A stretch of DNA of 64,000 bases from Macrophomina tecta (taxonomy: Eukaryota > Ascomycota > Dothideomycetes > Botryosphaeriales > Botryosphaeriaceae), in NCBI GenBank assembly GCA_024180945.1, contig JAKSGN010000043.1, forward strand, positions 1,736,001 to 1,800,000. The letters run 5' to 3'. The notes below the pieces were generated by a model. That model did not search any database. It was not told the DNA's origin and worked only from the letters and a program-made list of their open reading frames with translations. Both the position numbers and the translations under genes were made by a program. This document shows, piece after piece, positions 23,833 through 36,262 of this stretch (the first letter of the stretch is position 1; each line of letters opens with the position of its first letter).

Positions 23833-26800
23833 CTACTCTTTTTTCTCTCTACCTTCCGGCTTCGACGTAGTAGACGCGACTCCGCCCTCCTCTGCCTCAT
23901 CTCCACTCACACTTCCATTCGCACTTCCCCCACTGATGCTCCCACTACCGGCAGCACTCCCCGCGCTCCTCCTGGAAAAACTGTCCTTCATGACTAGCTC
24001 CTCTCCATCGTCATCATCATCGTCATCATCCACGCTTTCATCATCACTCAATCCAGCACCGACAAACAGGTTGCTGAAATGACTAGGATCATTATAGCGC
24101 TCGGTCCACTCGCCAGTAGATGGCCCCTCCCCAGCTGCTGTCTGCTGTTGCTGCCCAAGTAACTGCTGTTGCTCCTGTTGCTTCTTACGTTCGGCGAGAC
24201 GGGCGGCGAATTGACGGCGAGCACGAGATGGCGGGATCTGGAGAGGCGCGGGTGCGGGTGCGTTGAGGCCGGCGTCAGGGCTGTTAGCTGAGTTGTCGGG
24301 GCTGCTACTTTCACCGGGCTGTTGGATGAGGTCAGCGTGGCACTCGACGTCTCTGATATCTCAATGTGATGGGCAGAACGGTAAGACAATTACAGGGAAT
24401 TGGGAAGTCATGACAGTTGACCAGAATGGTAAAGGCGCAGCTCTGAGGAATATTTGGCAGGGTATTCTCCGGAAAGTGCTCGTGCCAACCGATGTCTTGC
24501 GGGGCGTCGTCTACATTAATCTAAGGCAATAATACAGAAGAAGAAGGGGATGGGAAAGAGATGGTGGTATCTCAACAGTGACCTCAGCCGTTTGTGTGCT
24601 GTGTGCGCCCGAAGAAAAAGGATACACTGGCTATCGATGTTTGGTGGTATACATGCGACGTGCCACAGCAAGTTCGTGGAGGCTCGGAAGCACTACTGGA
24701 GGCAGTAGATGGAGTACGCCATGCACAGCAGAAGCCCCGCCCCAATCATGCGCACACAGAGGTAGTGAAGAAGACATGAACAACGCACCAAGCGCACTGT
24801 ATCATCGATACTCCATCTCAACGTCTTCAAATGAGAGTTCACCCACTTGGTCCGAGTCGCTCACATGTGGCGTTGTTTGCCGATCGCCCTCGCCCTCCTC
24901 CATGTCCTCGTCTTCCTCGTCGCTGGAATTATTGAAGCCGCTGAGCAGGCTGCCGCCACTGAGGCCGTATCCTCCGCCGGAGCCGGTAAGCTCCATACTG
25001 TCCAAACCAACCGAGCCACTTCCGCCGAGACCGGCACTGGCGAGAGAGGAGTTGCTGAAGCCCGAGGCTGCATTAACGGCGTTGAGGACGGCTTGGCGAG
25101 GACCTACAGCCATGTCCGGACGGACACCTCCGAGAATGGCATTGTCTCTTTCGCGCGTCTCGGCCAAGGTGTGCTCAACGTAGTCAGTCCACTGCTGGTT
25201 GATCACCTTCTCGAGGACAGAGAGGGAGAGAAGCTCGGGAGGGTGTCGCTCAGTGAATTTGACGACTTCTTCTGCGATCAAGGTTAGATGACCCATGTAG
25301 CCCAGACGCATGTTAGTCTCAGCCTGGGACTTGTCGCTCGCTTGTTGGCCTTCGATGATCCGCTCAGTGATTCTGCCCGTCTCGAACAGGTCAATGGCCA
25401 GAGCACGGTTGTAGCCACGCTCCATTTGACCATTAAAAACTTGCTGAACAACGTCGTACACCACGTTGTGTAGGAAGTTGTTCCATGGGAAGCGGAAAAA
25501 GAAGTCCTAGATCTGGAGTCAGTAAAAGCATGAGGATGGAAAGGCTGGTACGCACCAAAATTGTTGGAACAACGCGGTGCTCAACAAACATGACCTTGAG
25601 CAAATCACCGACAACTGGAGTGCCATCAACGTCAACTTCATACTGAGGTCTTTGTGAGTTTGAGAAATCACCAGGCTGCTCCGAGAGCAACACAGATCGC
25701 GAAGTTTCCTCATCCTCAATAGGCGCCACCCCTATAGCCGCCTCATCGGCCTTCGCGGTTTCGCCGTTCTCGGATTTCTTGGAGAAAAGAGGGGCCGGCT
25801 TGTCGTCAGGATGTGGTGAGAGATCCCCAACAACCTCATTGCCCTCCGTGCTCTGATTGAGCTGTTGAGTGAGTAGCGATATGGACTGCTTGTTGGGCTC
25901 GGCCTCTCCTTCAATCTTTTCGGAATTCGTCGGGGGAGAATCCATCATGGTTGTATCATCTTTCTCCAGCTCAAGCCCACCAACCTTGTCTGTCAAACCA
26001 GCAGAGGTGGGTGATTCAGCCTTCTCATCGGCTTCCTTTGTCTCAGCTGGCTTCTCCGACAAGGGTTCCTCAACCAGTTCCAAATCCTTTCCAGACTCTA
26101 CTGTGCGAGGAGGCAGCTTGGGTGATCTCTCAAGTGGCTCGCCGATTTCAGCCTTTTCATCCCTATCCTTCTTCTCGGGTTCAGCCTCGGATGCAGCAAC
26201 TTCTTCGAAATCCTCATCCTTAACGTTGTTCTGAACTTCAAGTTTCTTCACCTCTTCAGGCGATTCACTTGAAGGGGCGCGCGCATGATGGAAACCATGG
26301 CTGTCGACGCTAGTTCCAAACTCATTGTCCAACATTGAAGGATCTTCGCTCTCCTTGGCCGAGGTTAGCTTACCTTCGGCCTTTAAACGTTCTCGCTCGG
26401 CATCTCTAGCTTTCACAGCAGCTTCACTTCCTCGTTCATTCAGGAGAGCCATGTTGCTGCAGTGCAAGAGTTCGGCCATGAGTTCACAAGTTTTGAAGCG
26501 ATCAAAACCCAACGGCTCGATCTTGCCACCAAATGCAGCTTTGAGCTCGCGTGGCTTGGTGGTTGTCGTTCCATCTTCGTTAACAACCTTGTCATTGGCG
26601 TTGTGAACCAGGTTCATGAAGTCGGGCACGTGATTCGCAAATTGACGCAAGAGAGTGCCCAGGTAGATGGGATCGGAGCTTCTTGGTACTGGGCCAGTTT
26701 GATTCTCCATGTCGTAATCAGAGTTGTTCTTCCTGATGACTTCAATGACTATACCAACACCAACGGTGAGAGGATTGCCACCACGTAGCATCTCGATGAT

Positions 26801-27744
26801 GAGTTTGTTGATGCATGTGTCGGAAACAAGCTGCCGAGTCAACTCGTTGGGGCCAATGACGGTTTGGTCTTGAGTGGTCGCGTTGGCCGAAATGGTGATG
26901 ATGGCTTTCAAAAAGTCACCTGCGGATGTCTGAGTCGAAGCATTGTGCTCTGGGGACAGGAAAGACAGAAGAGTTGGGATGAGGTCATGCTGTTGAAGCC
27001 ACTGAAACCAGGTAATCAGTATGAGTCAATGGTGACTGAGACGATAGCACCCACATCAACGATACCTTGACCTCCCTCAGCCTTCTCCAGGCTTATGATC
27101 TTGAGCAACAGGTCCATTACCATGGGACAATCAACGTGCTGAAGCATGTCGGAGACGATGTTGTCGATGGACTTGAAGAATTCCAGCATTTCTTCCGTCT
27201 TGCGATCCAGTAGAGATTCGTTGACCTTCGTAAAGTAGCCAGCCTGTACCGGATCCAGCGGCGCAGGCTGCTTGAGATATTCCCAGAATTTCCGCAAAGA
27301 AGCTTGGTTCTCAAGTAAAGCTTCCGATATGGACCACACCTCAGAAGACAGAATCTCGCATGCAACGTAAGCGTACTTCATGCGCTGTTTCTCTTCCTTG
27401 CCCTCTTCGTTCTCGCCGGAATCGGACTTGAGTGACCTCGATCGTGACCTTCTCTTGAAGAAACCGCCAAGGTCCGCACCACCCTTCTCGTCCCCTTCGG
27501 CCTCCCCACCGTTCTCATTCTCCGGCGATTGCTTGGGTGATGGGGTTGGCGGGGCAATGACGAATTGCAACAGGCGTTCCAGGATCTTGTCATCCCGCAG
27601 ATACTGTATCAACTTGGAGTTCTGCTGCTTCAGCTCTTGGATGAGGTCTGACTCATCGAGCAACTCTTCGATGGTGACATCAGGCTTGTCCAAGATGGAG
27701 TCGAGGGTCGATATGTTGGCGTAACCGCCGAAGCGCCAGAACAT
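23833..27744 (-). CDS. ekc1: SIT4/PP6 phosphatase-associated SAPS-domain protein
   Basis: SAPS proteins bind the PP6-type phosphatase Sit4 and act in cell-cycle and TOR signalling. The N-terminus (MFWRFGGYANISTLDSILDK...) is the family signature. Exon model: 27,744-27,055; 27,001-25,556; 25,506-24,812; 24,352-23,833. The first two introns (53 and 49 nt) have canonical ends and exact phase, and the second restores the block around 'FRFPWNNFLHNVVYDVVQQ'. The last intron (459 nt) is unusually long. It joins '..FEDVEM' to an Arg/Ala-rich helix, a Gln run and a D8 acidic tail ending at TAG 23,833-23,835. A shorter form stopping at 24,802 (..DVEMEYR) is also possible. The spliced product is about 1,116 residues; the middle (about 350-600) is acidic and disordered. 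Divergent from VPS60. Confidence 0.88.
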
Positions 27745-28659
27745 GTTGGGTTTATGAGCAAGATACAGATGTCAGGGGTTATTTCCGCGATAGCGCACCG
27801 TTGGGGCGCGGAGGTGGGCGCATGCGACGGTGCAGCGATAGGCAGTTGACGGGGGCGCGGCGGACTGGAGGGTTCTGGTCGGGGGAGATCTCGGATCGCT
27901 GCAGCACCCGAGGAGTTGATGCCGGTTCTGAGCCGCCGAACTACGTTTGGCGGGGGCTGGTGACCAGCGGTGTCGGGCTGGTGAAGAGGGCACAAGCGGG
28001 CTAAGGCTGGGTCTGGGCAGGTCGGGGGATGGAGGACGTGGGAAGAGGGGGATTTACAACAGATCCGGGGGTGCGCTCCGGGGCAAGTGTCGTGTGGGCA
28101 GCGTCTGAGGCGCTCGAGAGCAGCGCGGTCTGGAGTGTGACAGACTCAGGTCGGCAGCCGGTCACAAGGCAGAGAGCGCTCTCCAATGTGCAGAAGCCGA
28201 CAGCTGAGGGAAGGATGCGGCATGCAGCAGGCGTAGCAGCGTGATGAGGCGGGAGCAGGTTGCGGGCGTGGGGTGGGATGGGATGGGTTGTGGGGAGGTT
28301 GTCTCTGCGCGCTCGCTGCTTGGGTCGCAGGTGGTGTTCGTCGGATTCGTTGTCGGCTCCAGAATCGGCGGGCGCCTGTGCCTAGGTGTGCCCCGGCTTC
28401 ACCACGCGGATCTCACCAAAGCAGTGCCAGCAAGCGCCCAAGGTGACCCACGAGCCTCGATAAACCCACCAACTCTGCCCATTCGCCCTCTACTTAATCC
28501 CCGCGCCTGCCTCCATCGCGCCTGCCGGACCACGTGGCCGCCCTGCCGACGCCAGCCTCGCCCGCTGGCCCGCTATCGCTGCCTATCCACGACACACACG
28601 ACGCCCCTGCACCTCGCTCACCATCTCCTCCACCCACGGACGCGTTCTAGCCTCTCATC
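27745..28659. promoter_or_regulatory. Shared divergent intergenic region, SAPS gene / VPS60
   Basis: This 915-bp GC-rich interval lies between two divergent start codons and has no credible gene; ORFs there are short with no family resemblance. The last 200 bp before the VPS60 ATG is CT-rich, like many fungal leaders. No clear TATA box was seen. Confidence 0.6.
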
Positions 28660-29358
28660 ATGAACCGTCTGTTTGGCGCAAAGAGCACAGGCCCGAAGCC
28701 GACCCTCAACGGCGCCATTCAGAATGTACGTCACACTTCCGATCCTCTGACCCTGCCTGCTTACTGACCGTCTGCCTAGGTTGACAGCCGAATAGAGACT
28801 ATCGACGTCAAGCTCGCGAAGCTGAATGCCGAGCTGACCACCTATCAGCAACGCTTGGCCAAAATGCGTGAGGGCCCGGGCAAGAGCGCCATCAAGCAAA
28901 AGGCCCTCAAGGTGCTACAACAGCGCAAGATGTACGAGGCGCAGCGCGATCAACTGCAGCAACAGTCGTGGAACATGGAGCAGGCCAGCATGATGCAGGA
29001 CAACCTCAAGAATACCATGACGACGGTTGACGCAATGAAAACAACCACCAAGGAACTGCGGAAGCAGTACGGCAAAGTCAACATCGACAAGATTGAGAAG
29101 ATGCAGGATGAAATGGCGGATCTCATGGACATTGGCAACGACATCCAGGAGAGTATAAGTCGGAGTTACGACGTGCCGGAAGACGTTGACGAAGCTGAGC
29201 TCGATGCCGAGCTTGAGGCTCTCGGTGAAGAGGTGGAACTGGACGCAATGAACGAGGCTGAGGGTATCCCGAGCTTCATGGTGGACGAGGCAAAGCCTCC
29301 GCAGTTCATCGATGAGCCACCAGAGCCCGCCGGCAAGGTCAAAGAGGCAGCAGGCTGA
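28660..29358 (+). CDS. VPS60: ESCRT-III subunit Vps60/CHMP5
   Basis: This is a Snf7-family protein that assembles with Vta1/Vps4 on endosomal membranes during multivesicular-body sorting. Exons are 28,660-28,725 and 28,780-29,358, with a 54-nt intron (GTACGT...CCTAG). The product is 214 residues. The N-terminus MNRLFGAKSTGPKP is the CHMP5-type start, with a basic helical Snf7 core (about 22-150: 'VDSRIETIDVKLAKLNAEL' and 'MQDEMADLMDIGNDIQES'). An acidic C-terminus follows, with 'YDVPEDVDEAELDAELEAL', the Vps60-specific block preceding the autoinhibitory helix. Length is typical for the family. Confidence 0.95.
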
Positions 29359-30371
29359 GACTGTTCACCGGTTCCGGCCGCGCCCCCCCCCCCTCCCCTC
29401 TTCCGGAACCTTGACTTATCAGCACAGCACGACTGAGCCGACGGAGAGCGAGCCAGCATCCATGACAGCATACATGGCGTGACGGATACACGGCGTTCTG
29501 AAAACGTGCTTGGGTTCTTGGCTAAAGTACGAAGCCTGCACACTTCCAGTTACGGTTGCTTGGCGCGCTGACGATGCGCGTGCCGCATGCGCATCAACAC
29601 CATCGCCCGCTGTGCTAGATACCCTGATAGCCTTTGGGTATTCGTAGTGCTTTATCTCTAATCTGCAAACTGAGTCGTATTTGCATCTTCCTCAGTCTGG
29701 CCCTTCTTGTGCTGCGTCTTGGCTTACTTTCCCCGCCATGCGAAGACGATCGGGAGGATGACGACAAGAGCCAAGCCTTGTCCTTCAGAGCGGAGTGGGG
29801 TGGAGGCGGGGGGTGGAAGTGGCAATGTGCCGAGTTTTCCGGTCTCCTCGCCTTCCACCGGATGCCTCCGTCATTTCATTGGTTCCGCCCTTTGCCAAGC
29901 CTCGTGGACTGGCCTAAGACCTATCGCGCAGACCCAAACATATTCCCACCACGAGACTAACTTACTCTTGGCCAAGCCTCCTGGAAGCCAAAATGTCCGG
30001 CCCCAAGCCTTCTACGTGGTGTCATCGCCTTGGCATAGCCACTGCTTGCGTCCTCAGGCCCGGCCGCCGAACCTTTCCGCCCCTCACACGCCAAGTTCGC
30101 TGCTCGGAGGCCGCCTTGGCTTTCTTCATTCTGCAGGGAAGCTTCTTTCATAGGACAGTACCGAAGGTTGGTCACCCAACAATGGGGCTATATAAAGAGG
30201 CTCCCGTGACTATTTCCAGAATCACATCATCCAAGGCTTCCACTATCAACCCCCCGCCCTATGGTCCTCTTGGACTTTTTCAGTCACACAATCATTCCTC
30301 CTCGCCGACCAAAGTGAAGATTGCCAGCTACAATATCCGCACTCCACAGCTGTACACAAAAACCAGCTACA
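29359..30371. other. Intergenic region upstream of the ENA ATPase gene
   Basis: About 1 kb with no supported gene. A C-run lies at about 29,383-29,393, shortly after the VPS60 stop, and a TATA box at 30,189-30,197 serves the ATPase gene. Overlapping short ORFs on both strands show no family features. Confidence 0.6.
30189..30197 (+). promoter_or_regulatory. TATA box of the ENA-type ATPase gene
   Basis: TATATAAAG lies about 175 bp before the ATG at 30,372, an ordinary position for a fungal inducible promoter with a moderately long leader. Confidence 0.55.
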
Positions 30372-33300
30372 ATGGGCTCTGGAAAGGGCTCCGAGGTACG
30401 GCAGGAGTACCCGAAGCATCCGTTCCAACTCTCTGTTCAAGAAGTAAAGGAACACTTGGGTGTGAATCCCGAACAGGGGTTGAGCGCTTCTCAAGTCAGC
30501 GAGAAGCGTAGCCAGTATGGCGAGAATAAACTTATGGGAGAAGGCGGAGTGAAGTGGTACTCCGTTTTGATGAAGCAGATTAGTAATGCCATGATTTTGG
30601 TACGTCTTCTATCTCTAATACGTGTGAACCAGCGCATGTTGAGGCAGAGCCACTGATTTCGTGTAGGTTCTGCTCTTGGCGATGGCACTTTCGTACGGAG
30701 TGTCGGATTACGTTGAAGGTGGAGTCATTACTGCTGTCATCGTTTTGAACGTATTCATCGGCTTCTACCAAGAATTCCAAGCTGAGAAGAAGATGGACTC
30801 GCTGCGTGCGCTTTCTTCTCCAACTGCAACGGTGTTGCGAGATGGTGTTGTGGATGCCATTCCATCCGCAGAAGTTGTGCCTGGTGATATCGTTCAGGTC
30901 AAGACTGGCGACACTATTCCGGCTGATCTCAGAATATTCGAGGCGATGAACCTTGAATGTGACGAGAAGATCCTTACCGGAGAAGCTATTCCTGTCGCAA
31001 AAGAACCAGACCATGACTTTTCGAACGTTACCGAACTCGAAACCGGTATTGGAGACCGTGTAAACATGGCCTACTCGTCTTCCACCGTCACCAAGGGTCG
31101 AGGTCAAGGTATTGTCGTCTTCACTGGAATGCACACCGAGATTGGCAAGATTGCCCAGTCAATGCAGGGTACGAAGCGCAAGCCCAACCGCTCCATGTCG
31201 AGAAAGAAGGGCGGCAACCTCCAGCCGGCGAAGGGTCTCGCTCTCAGAACGTACGATGCCATCGGCAAGTTCCTTGGTCTTACTGTCGGGACACCTCTAC
31301 AGATCAAGCTTTCTAAGCTTGCTTACATGTTGTTTGGATTTGCCATCATCTTGGCCCTCATCGTCTTTGGTGCCAACCGATTCGACGTGACCAACGAGGT
31401 AGCTATCTACGCAATTTCTACCGGTAAGTCTCCCACTATCGCGGCTATTCTAATTTCACTGACAACTTTGAAGGTATTGCCATGATTCCTGAATCCCTTA
31501 TCGCCGTTCTCACAATCACCTTTGTAACCGGAATGACGTCGATGCGCAAGCGCCGTGTGCTCACCCGGAAGCTCAGTGCGTTGGAAGCCTTGGGAGGCAT
31601 CACAAATATCTGCTCCGACAAGACTGGTACCTTGACACAAGGCCAGATGGTGACTCGGAAGGCCTGGATCCCAGGTGTTGGTGTCTACACGGTCAACAAC
31701 TCTGAAGAAGCAGCCAATCCGACGCAAGGCACAATCACACTTGGTACAGAGAAGACAAGGGCCGAAATGGACGCCGAGAAGAAGGCTCGACAGGAAAAGC
31801 TCGAAGCCGAGCGTAGCGGTGGCGGCATCAAGTTCAAAGAGCCCAAGGAAAAGACGGAGCGCGACGAACGTCGAGGCAACTACGATCTCGATGAGAAATC
31901 TGACATTGACGACATGGATCCCAAGGACGTCGAGGTCGTTCCTGAACTTGATGCATTCCTCCACTCGACCGCCCTTTGCAATCTTGCAACCGTGCGCTAC
32001 AACGATTCGGAGAAAAGATGGCAAACAACTGGTGACCCCACTGAAGTTGCTCTGCAGGTTTTTGCTCGTCGCTTCGAACTTGGCAAGAAGCAACTTGAGG
32101 GAGAGCACGGTTGGAAGCAACTCACTGAATACCCCTTCGATAGCACTGTCAAGAGGATGTCAGTTGTCTACAAGGTTCCTGATGATGGCAGCACAGTCAT
32201 ATTCACGAAGGGTGCCGTCGAGCGCATTTTGGACCTCTGTGTTACCGTTGGCATTGGTGCTCACGAGACCGCCATCACCGATGAGGTGAAAGATCAGATC
32301 CTCGAACAAATGACCCTTCTGGCTGACCAAGGACTCCGTGTTCTTGCTATCGCGCGCCGCTCCTGGACTGGTGAGCCCATCAACGAGAAGTGTGAGGTTC
32401 CGCGCGAGGAGATCGAGCAAGGTCTAACTCTTCTCGGCCTTGCTGGCCTCTACGATCCACCCCGCCTTGAGACTAAGGATGCTGTTCGCGAGTGTACTAA
32501 TGCTGGTATCCGTGTCCACATGCTGACTGGCGATCATCCCGGTACTGCTGCCGCCATCGCAAAAGAGGTGGGTATCATTCCCAAGGATATGAGCACCCTT
32601 CCTAGGGAAGTTGCCGAGAGTCTTGTCAAAACCGCCACCGAATTTGATGGCCTCACGGACGACCAGATCGACCAGATGCCGGAGCTTCCCCTTGTGATCG
32701 CTCGATGTGCGCCCAATACCAAGACTCGTATGATCGCTGCCTTGCACCGTCGTGGAAGGTATGCTGCGATGACTGGTGACGGCGTCAACGACGGACCCTC
32801 TCTGCAGGCTGCTGATGTCGGTATTGCCATGGGTCTTGCCGGCTCTGACGTTGCCAAAGGTGCTTCTGACATCGTCCTCACAGACGATAACTTTGCCAGC
32901 ATTGTCAACGCCATTGAAGAAGGTCGCCGCATGTTCGACAATATCCAACGCTTCGTACTCCACCTGCTTACCTCTAACGTGGGTGAAGTTGTACTTCTCG
33001 TTTGCGGTCTTGGATTCCAGGATGATAATGATTTCTCTGTCTTCCCCCTTTCTCCGCTCTCGATCTTGTGGATCAACATGCTTACATCTGGCTTTCCCGC
33101 CTTCGGCCTCGGTCGTGAAAAGGCTTCTTATAACATCATGAGTCGCCCCCCTCACGATAACAAAAAAGGTGTATTTACATGGCAGATAATCTGCGATATG
33201 ATTGTCTACGGCTTGCTGATGGGCGTACTTACACTTTGCACCTTCATCATCGTTGTTTACGGTGCGGGCAACGGCCAACTCGGCGTGGACTGCAACAAGA

Positions 33301-33926
33301 AATACAGCAGCAGCTGCGACCTCGTCTTCCGCGCTCGCGCAGCCGTATTCGCAGAGCTGACTTGGTTGATTCTCATCTCGGCCTGGGAAATCAAGGGCAT
33401 CCGTCGCAGCATGTTCCGCCTTGACCCCCGCTCGGACCGCGCGTTTCCCTTCTTCCGCGATGTTTGGGAGAACCAGTTCCTCTTCTGGGCTGTCACCTTG
33501 GGCAGTGTTGTTGTATTCCCTTGTATCTACATCCCCGGTTTCAACACAACCGTTTTCAAGCACAAAGGTAAGCTCGACTGACTTGTTCAATATTCTCATT
33601 CCCATCAAGATAACTAACGTCGTGGACTAGAAATCACCTGGGAATGGGCACTCTCTATTGGAGCAGTATTCGTTTTCGTTGCTGGAATGGAGCTGTGGAA
33701 GTTGACCAAGCGCATGACTGGTTGGTTTGCTGCTCCCGACGAGGATGCAGTTGATGGTCGCAAGAAACATGGTCCGCTGTCTCTTAGACAAGGATTTTTC
33801 TCTTTCTCACGAACCAACTCTCTCGCTAAGGAGCCCTCAGCCGGCCAAGGATCAGAGCTCACCGCTGTTGGTTCGGGGCAGAGCCCTCGAGGCTTGGGCG
33901 CAATTGGTAAGAAGGAGGAGGTGTAG
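30372..33926 (+). CDS. ENA1: P-type (IID) Na+/K+/Li+-exporting ATPase, ENA family
   Basis: Plasma-membrane or endomembrane ATPase expelling Na+ or K+ at high salt or alkaline pH. Exons: 30,372-30,599; 30,667-31,423; 31,474-33,567; 33,631-33,926 (introns 67, 50 and 63 nt). The product is 1,124 residues. Seen: cation-ATPase N-domain (QLSVQEVKEHLGV), TGEA actuator motif (LTGEAIPV), PESL in M4 (MIPESLIAVLTI), phosphorylation motif SDKTGTLTQG with Asp377, and the hinge GDGVNDGPSLQAADVG (about 763-778). M5-M10 follow, with a final exon holding the last membrane helix and a Ser-rich cytosolic tail. A strongly charged insert (about residues 420-480, Lys/Glu/Asp-rich) follows the phosphorylation motif. 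The start was chosen at the ATG in CTACAATGG; an upstream in-frame ATG at 30,321 would add 17 residues. Confidence 0.95.
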
Positions 33927-35172
33927 ATACACCAACGTGAAGTAGGGCCGACGTCCCTCTTCCCTGGCGCCTGTCCACATGCAGTGAGCGACAAGTTGGG
34001 AGTGATGGATTGGGATGGAGAAGTACTCATGGTTATTGAGATTAGCGTAGCTTTACCTCGGCGCATCGGCGGGTGTTTTCCCTTTTAGTTCCCTTGCGAC
34101 GAACTTTGATTAATGCTTTTAACTCTAAGGTTCGGAAGTAGCTCACGTAGACTTGTAGTCGCTTTACGACAAGTCCATCAATAGTACTAGAATATACCAC
34201 TTGAAAATGTACCCGTCTGCCTAACTGTGAAATGCAGGACATTGTTCGGCAGTAGGCTTGGATTCCGGCTGCATGAGGCCACCTGTTCGGGGAAGATTCT
34301 CGACAGATACAACGAGCCTCTTAATCAGGCCTCAGAACCTCTCGGGCAGAAGCTAAATTCTCGAACAGAGCGTTCCAGAACGATGATAGCCTGAACCTGC
34401 GCCGAGCGTGCAGGAGGTTCTTGGGGCTGCAAGAACACATTGGCAGTGCCATGGCAGACTTCATCGTGCAGAACCATGGGTCACGAGCGCTTGCAGAAAT
34501 GCACGTTGCCGGATGCGGTATAGTGACTCTGCGACTCTTGGTGAGGGATGTGCGGCAGGTCGGCCAGGGCAAAGGGAGCGAATACGAAGATTGATGGTAA
34601 GACAAATGTCAACAATCATCTCCATTTTCTCTCGATGCTTCCAGCGCGGAGGGTAGATTAAAGATGTAGAGCCGGAAATGACTGTGAAACGAGGTCCAGC
34701 TCGAGCAGCTGAGAGCTTCACGTGGTTAGCTGACCTCAGGCAAGGCCTCTCCAGCAAGCGTGGTCCACAGGAGCTGAAGAATATGGCGCAGCCTTACAGA
34801 AACGAAACCTGGACGGACCGGGCAAACATGAGCTGAGCGCAGGCAAAGCAAGAGCCACAGCCGTATCCCAGCGGCGCCTCACTGGCGAGAGGAGCGATAG
34901 CGTAGCTGGGGGTTAGATTCTCCACCTGCGGCGGCCGCAATGCAGGGCTGCCGGGCAAGCCGCAACAGGCCTCGTCTCTGAAGGAGATGAGAGTGCAGAG
35001 GCACCTTTGCGGCAAGAGCCGAGAGACTAGACCGGAATCAGCCCGAGGATGTCAAATCACGGCCGGATGGATGGGGCAACGGTGATAGCGCGGAGAAAGA
35101 GCCGAGCAGCGAGGGCATTAACGCGAGGAGGCGCAACGGCACCAAGGCCAGGATGGACAAGGTTGCTATAGC

Positions 35173-35200
35173 GGAGGCTGGAGGCTGGAGGCTGGAGGCC
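35173..35200 (+). repeat. Short tandem repeat, 7-bp unit
   Basis: GGAGGCT is repeated about four times (GGAGGCTGGAGGCTGGAGGC...). No function is implied. Confidence 0.7.
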
Positions 35201-36107
35201 AGAAGCTCGCTTAGCTCAAATTAGTCATTGTTTGCGAACCCACACCTACTCCGTTCGGTAACTCCGAATTGACTGCTGCTTTCGGTCTCGCAGTCAGCTC
35301 CTGTACCCCTGCCCACAGCACCGGCAGATCGACCGCCGGGCCGCACTATGGCGATCCCCTCCTCTCAATACTTCCTCCTCTTCGTCTGCCTGCCGCTCTC
35401 CCGAGAAGGTCGCTTCGCGCCGCAGTGGAGAAAGCCACCGTCGTCGCATAGCGAGCGGGCATAGCGTGACCGTGACGCCATGAAGGTGTAGCCGTGACTA
35501 TACCGGGTTGGGTAAGCCTCTCCAGATCTAGTAGCCTCTATTGCCTCTTCGGACCGCCCATCTCTTCGACCACCCCTTTTGGAGACCCATCATCTGTCAT
35601 AGCGCTTCCGACCCGCCGCTAAGGTGGCTAAATCCACCCAGATGATGGCCCGTATGAGCTGAGTCTGCAACGACCGTCCGCCAGCTACTGCAGGTACACG
35701 CAGGTTCGCTTCGCAGCATCGGCCGGCTGTACGGTGATAGGAAAGCTGGTCTCCACCACTACTCGAGTGTTTCTCAAAGCCTCATGCGCGAGCATCCCGG
35801 AGACCTCCACAACTCGAGCCGATTACCCCGAGCTTCCACGATTCTATCCTCATCCGGCCGCTCGTGAGACTTGTCCGGTCTGTAGGTCGGGAGATCTGAC
35901 AGCTCCGGACCTCTGGCTGGCTAGTCTCTCACCCAAGCAGACCGCACTAGGTAAGCTCGACATACTAGCGGGCCCATCCGCCGGCTTTCAGGCTACCAAA
36001 CATGTAGTCCCGGCCGCCACGAGAGTCTAGGTCGATGCCATGGGCATCGCGTCGCGACGCCTTTACGGACAGCAACCGCGGGCTGTGCCTGGGCCTCTTA
36101 CTCGGCC

Positions 36108-36114
36108 TATATGA
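36108..36114 (+). promoter_or_regulatory. TATA-like element of the secreted-protein gene
   Basis: TATATGA lies about 150 bp before the ATG at 36,263, followed by a pyrimidine-rich leader. Confidence 0.35.
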
Positions 36115-36262
36115 AGCCAGCTCGTCGCTGCAAATGTCAATCCATCAGCAACGCATTCTCTCTCTGTCCTGTACAATCTTGTCTTGCACAGTTTTTTTTT
36201 TCCCTCACTCTTTGAAGGACACCCGAACATTCTCTCCGTTCTCCACCTTCGTTATCTTCATC

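Larger units (their letters stand above)
33927..36262. other. Intergenic region between the ENA ATPase and secreted-protein genes
   Basis: About 2.3 kb without a supported gene. It contains a short tandem repeat of GGAGGCT at about 35,173-35,200, a TATA-like element at 36,108-36,114 and a CT-rich leader with a T10 run (about 36,190-36,200). ORFs here on either strand lack recognisable domains. Confidence 0.5.

Noticed and set aside
32424..33608. Long minus-strand ORF of 394 codons under the ENA gene
   Set aside because: Exact antisense of the ATPase C-terminal half; composition follows codon bias of the sense strand; no domain.
36035..36262. Upstream in-frame extension of the secreted-protein gene
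   Set aside because: The signal peptide begins at 36,263; the extension would destroy it and has leader-like composition.
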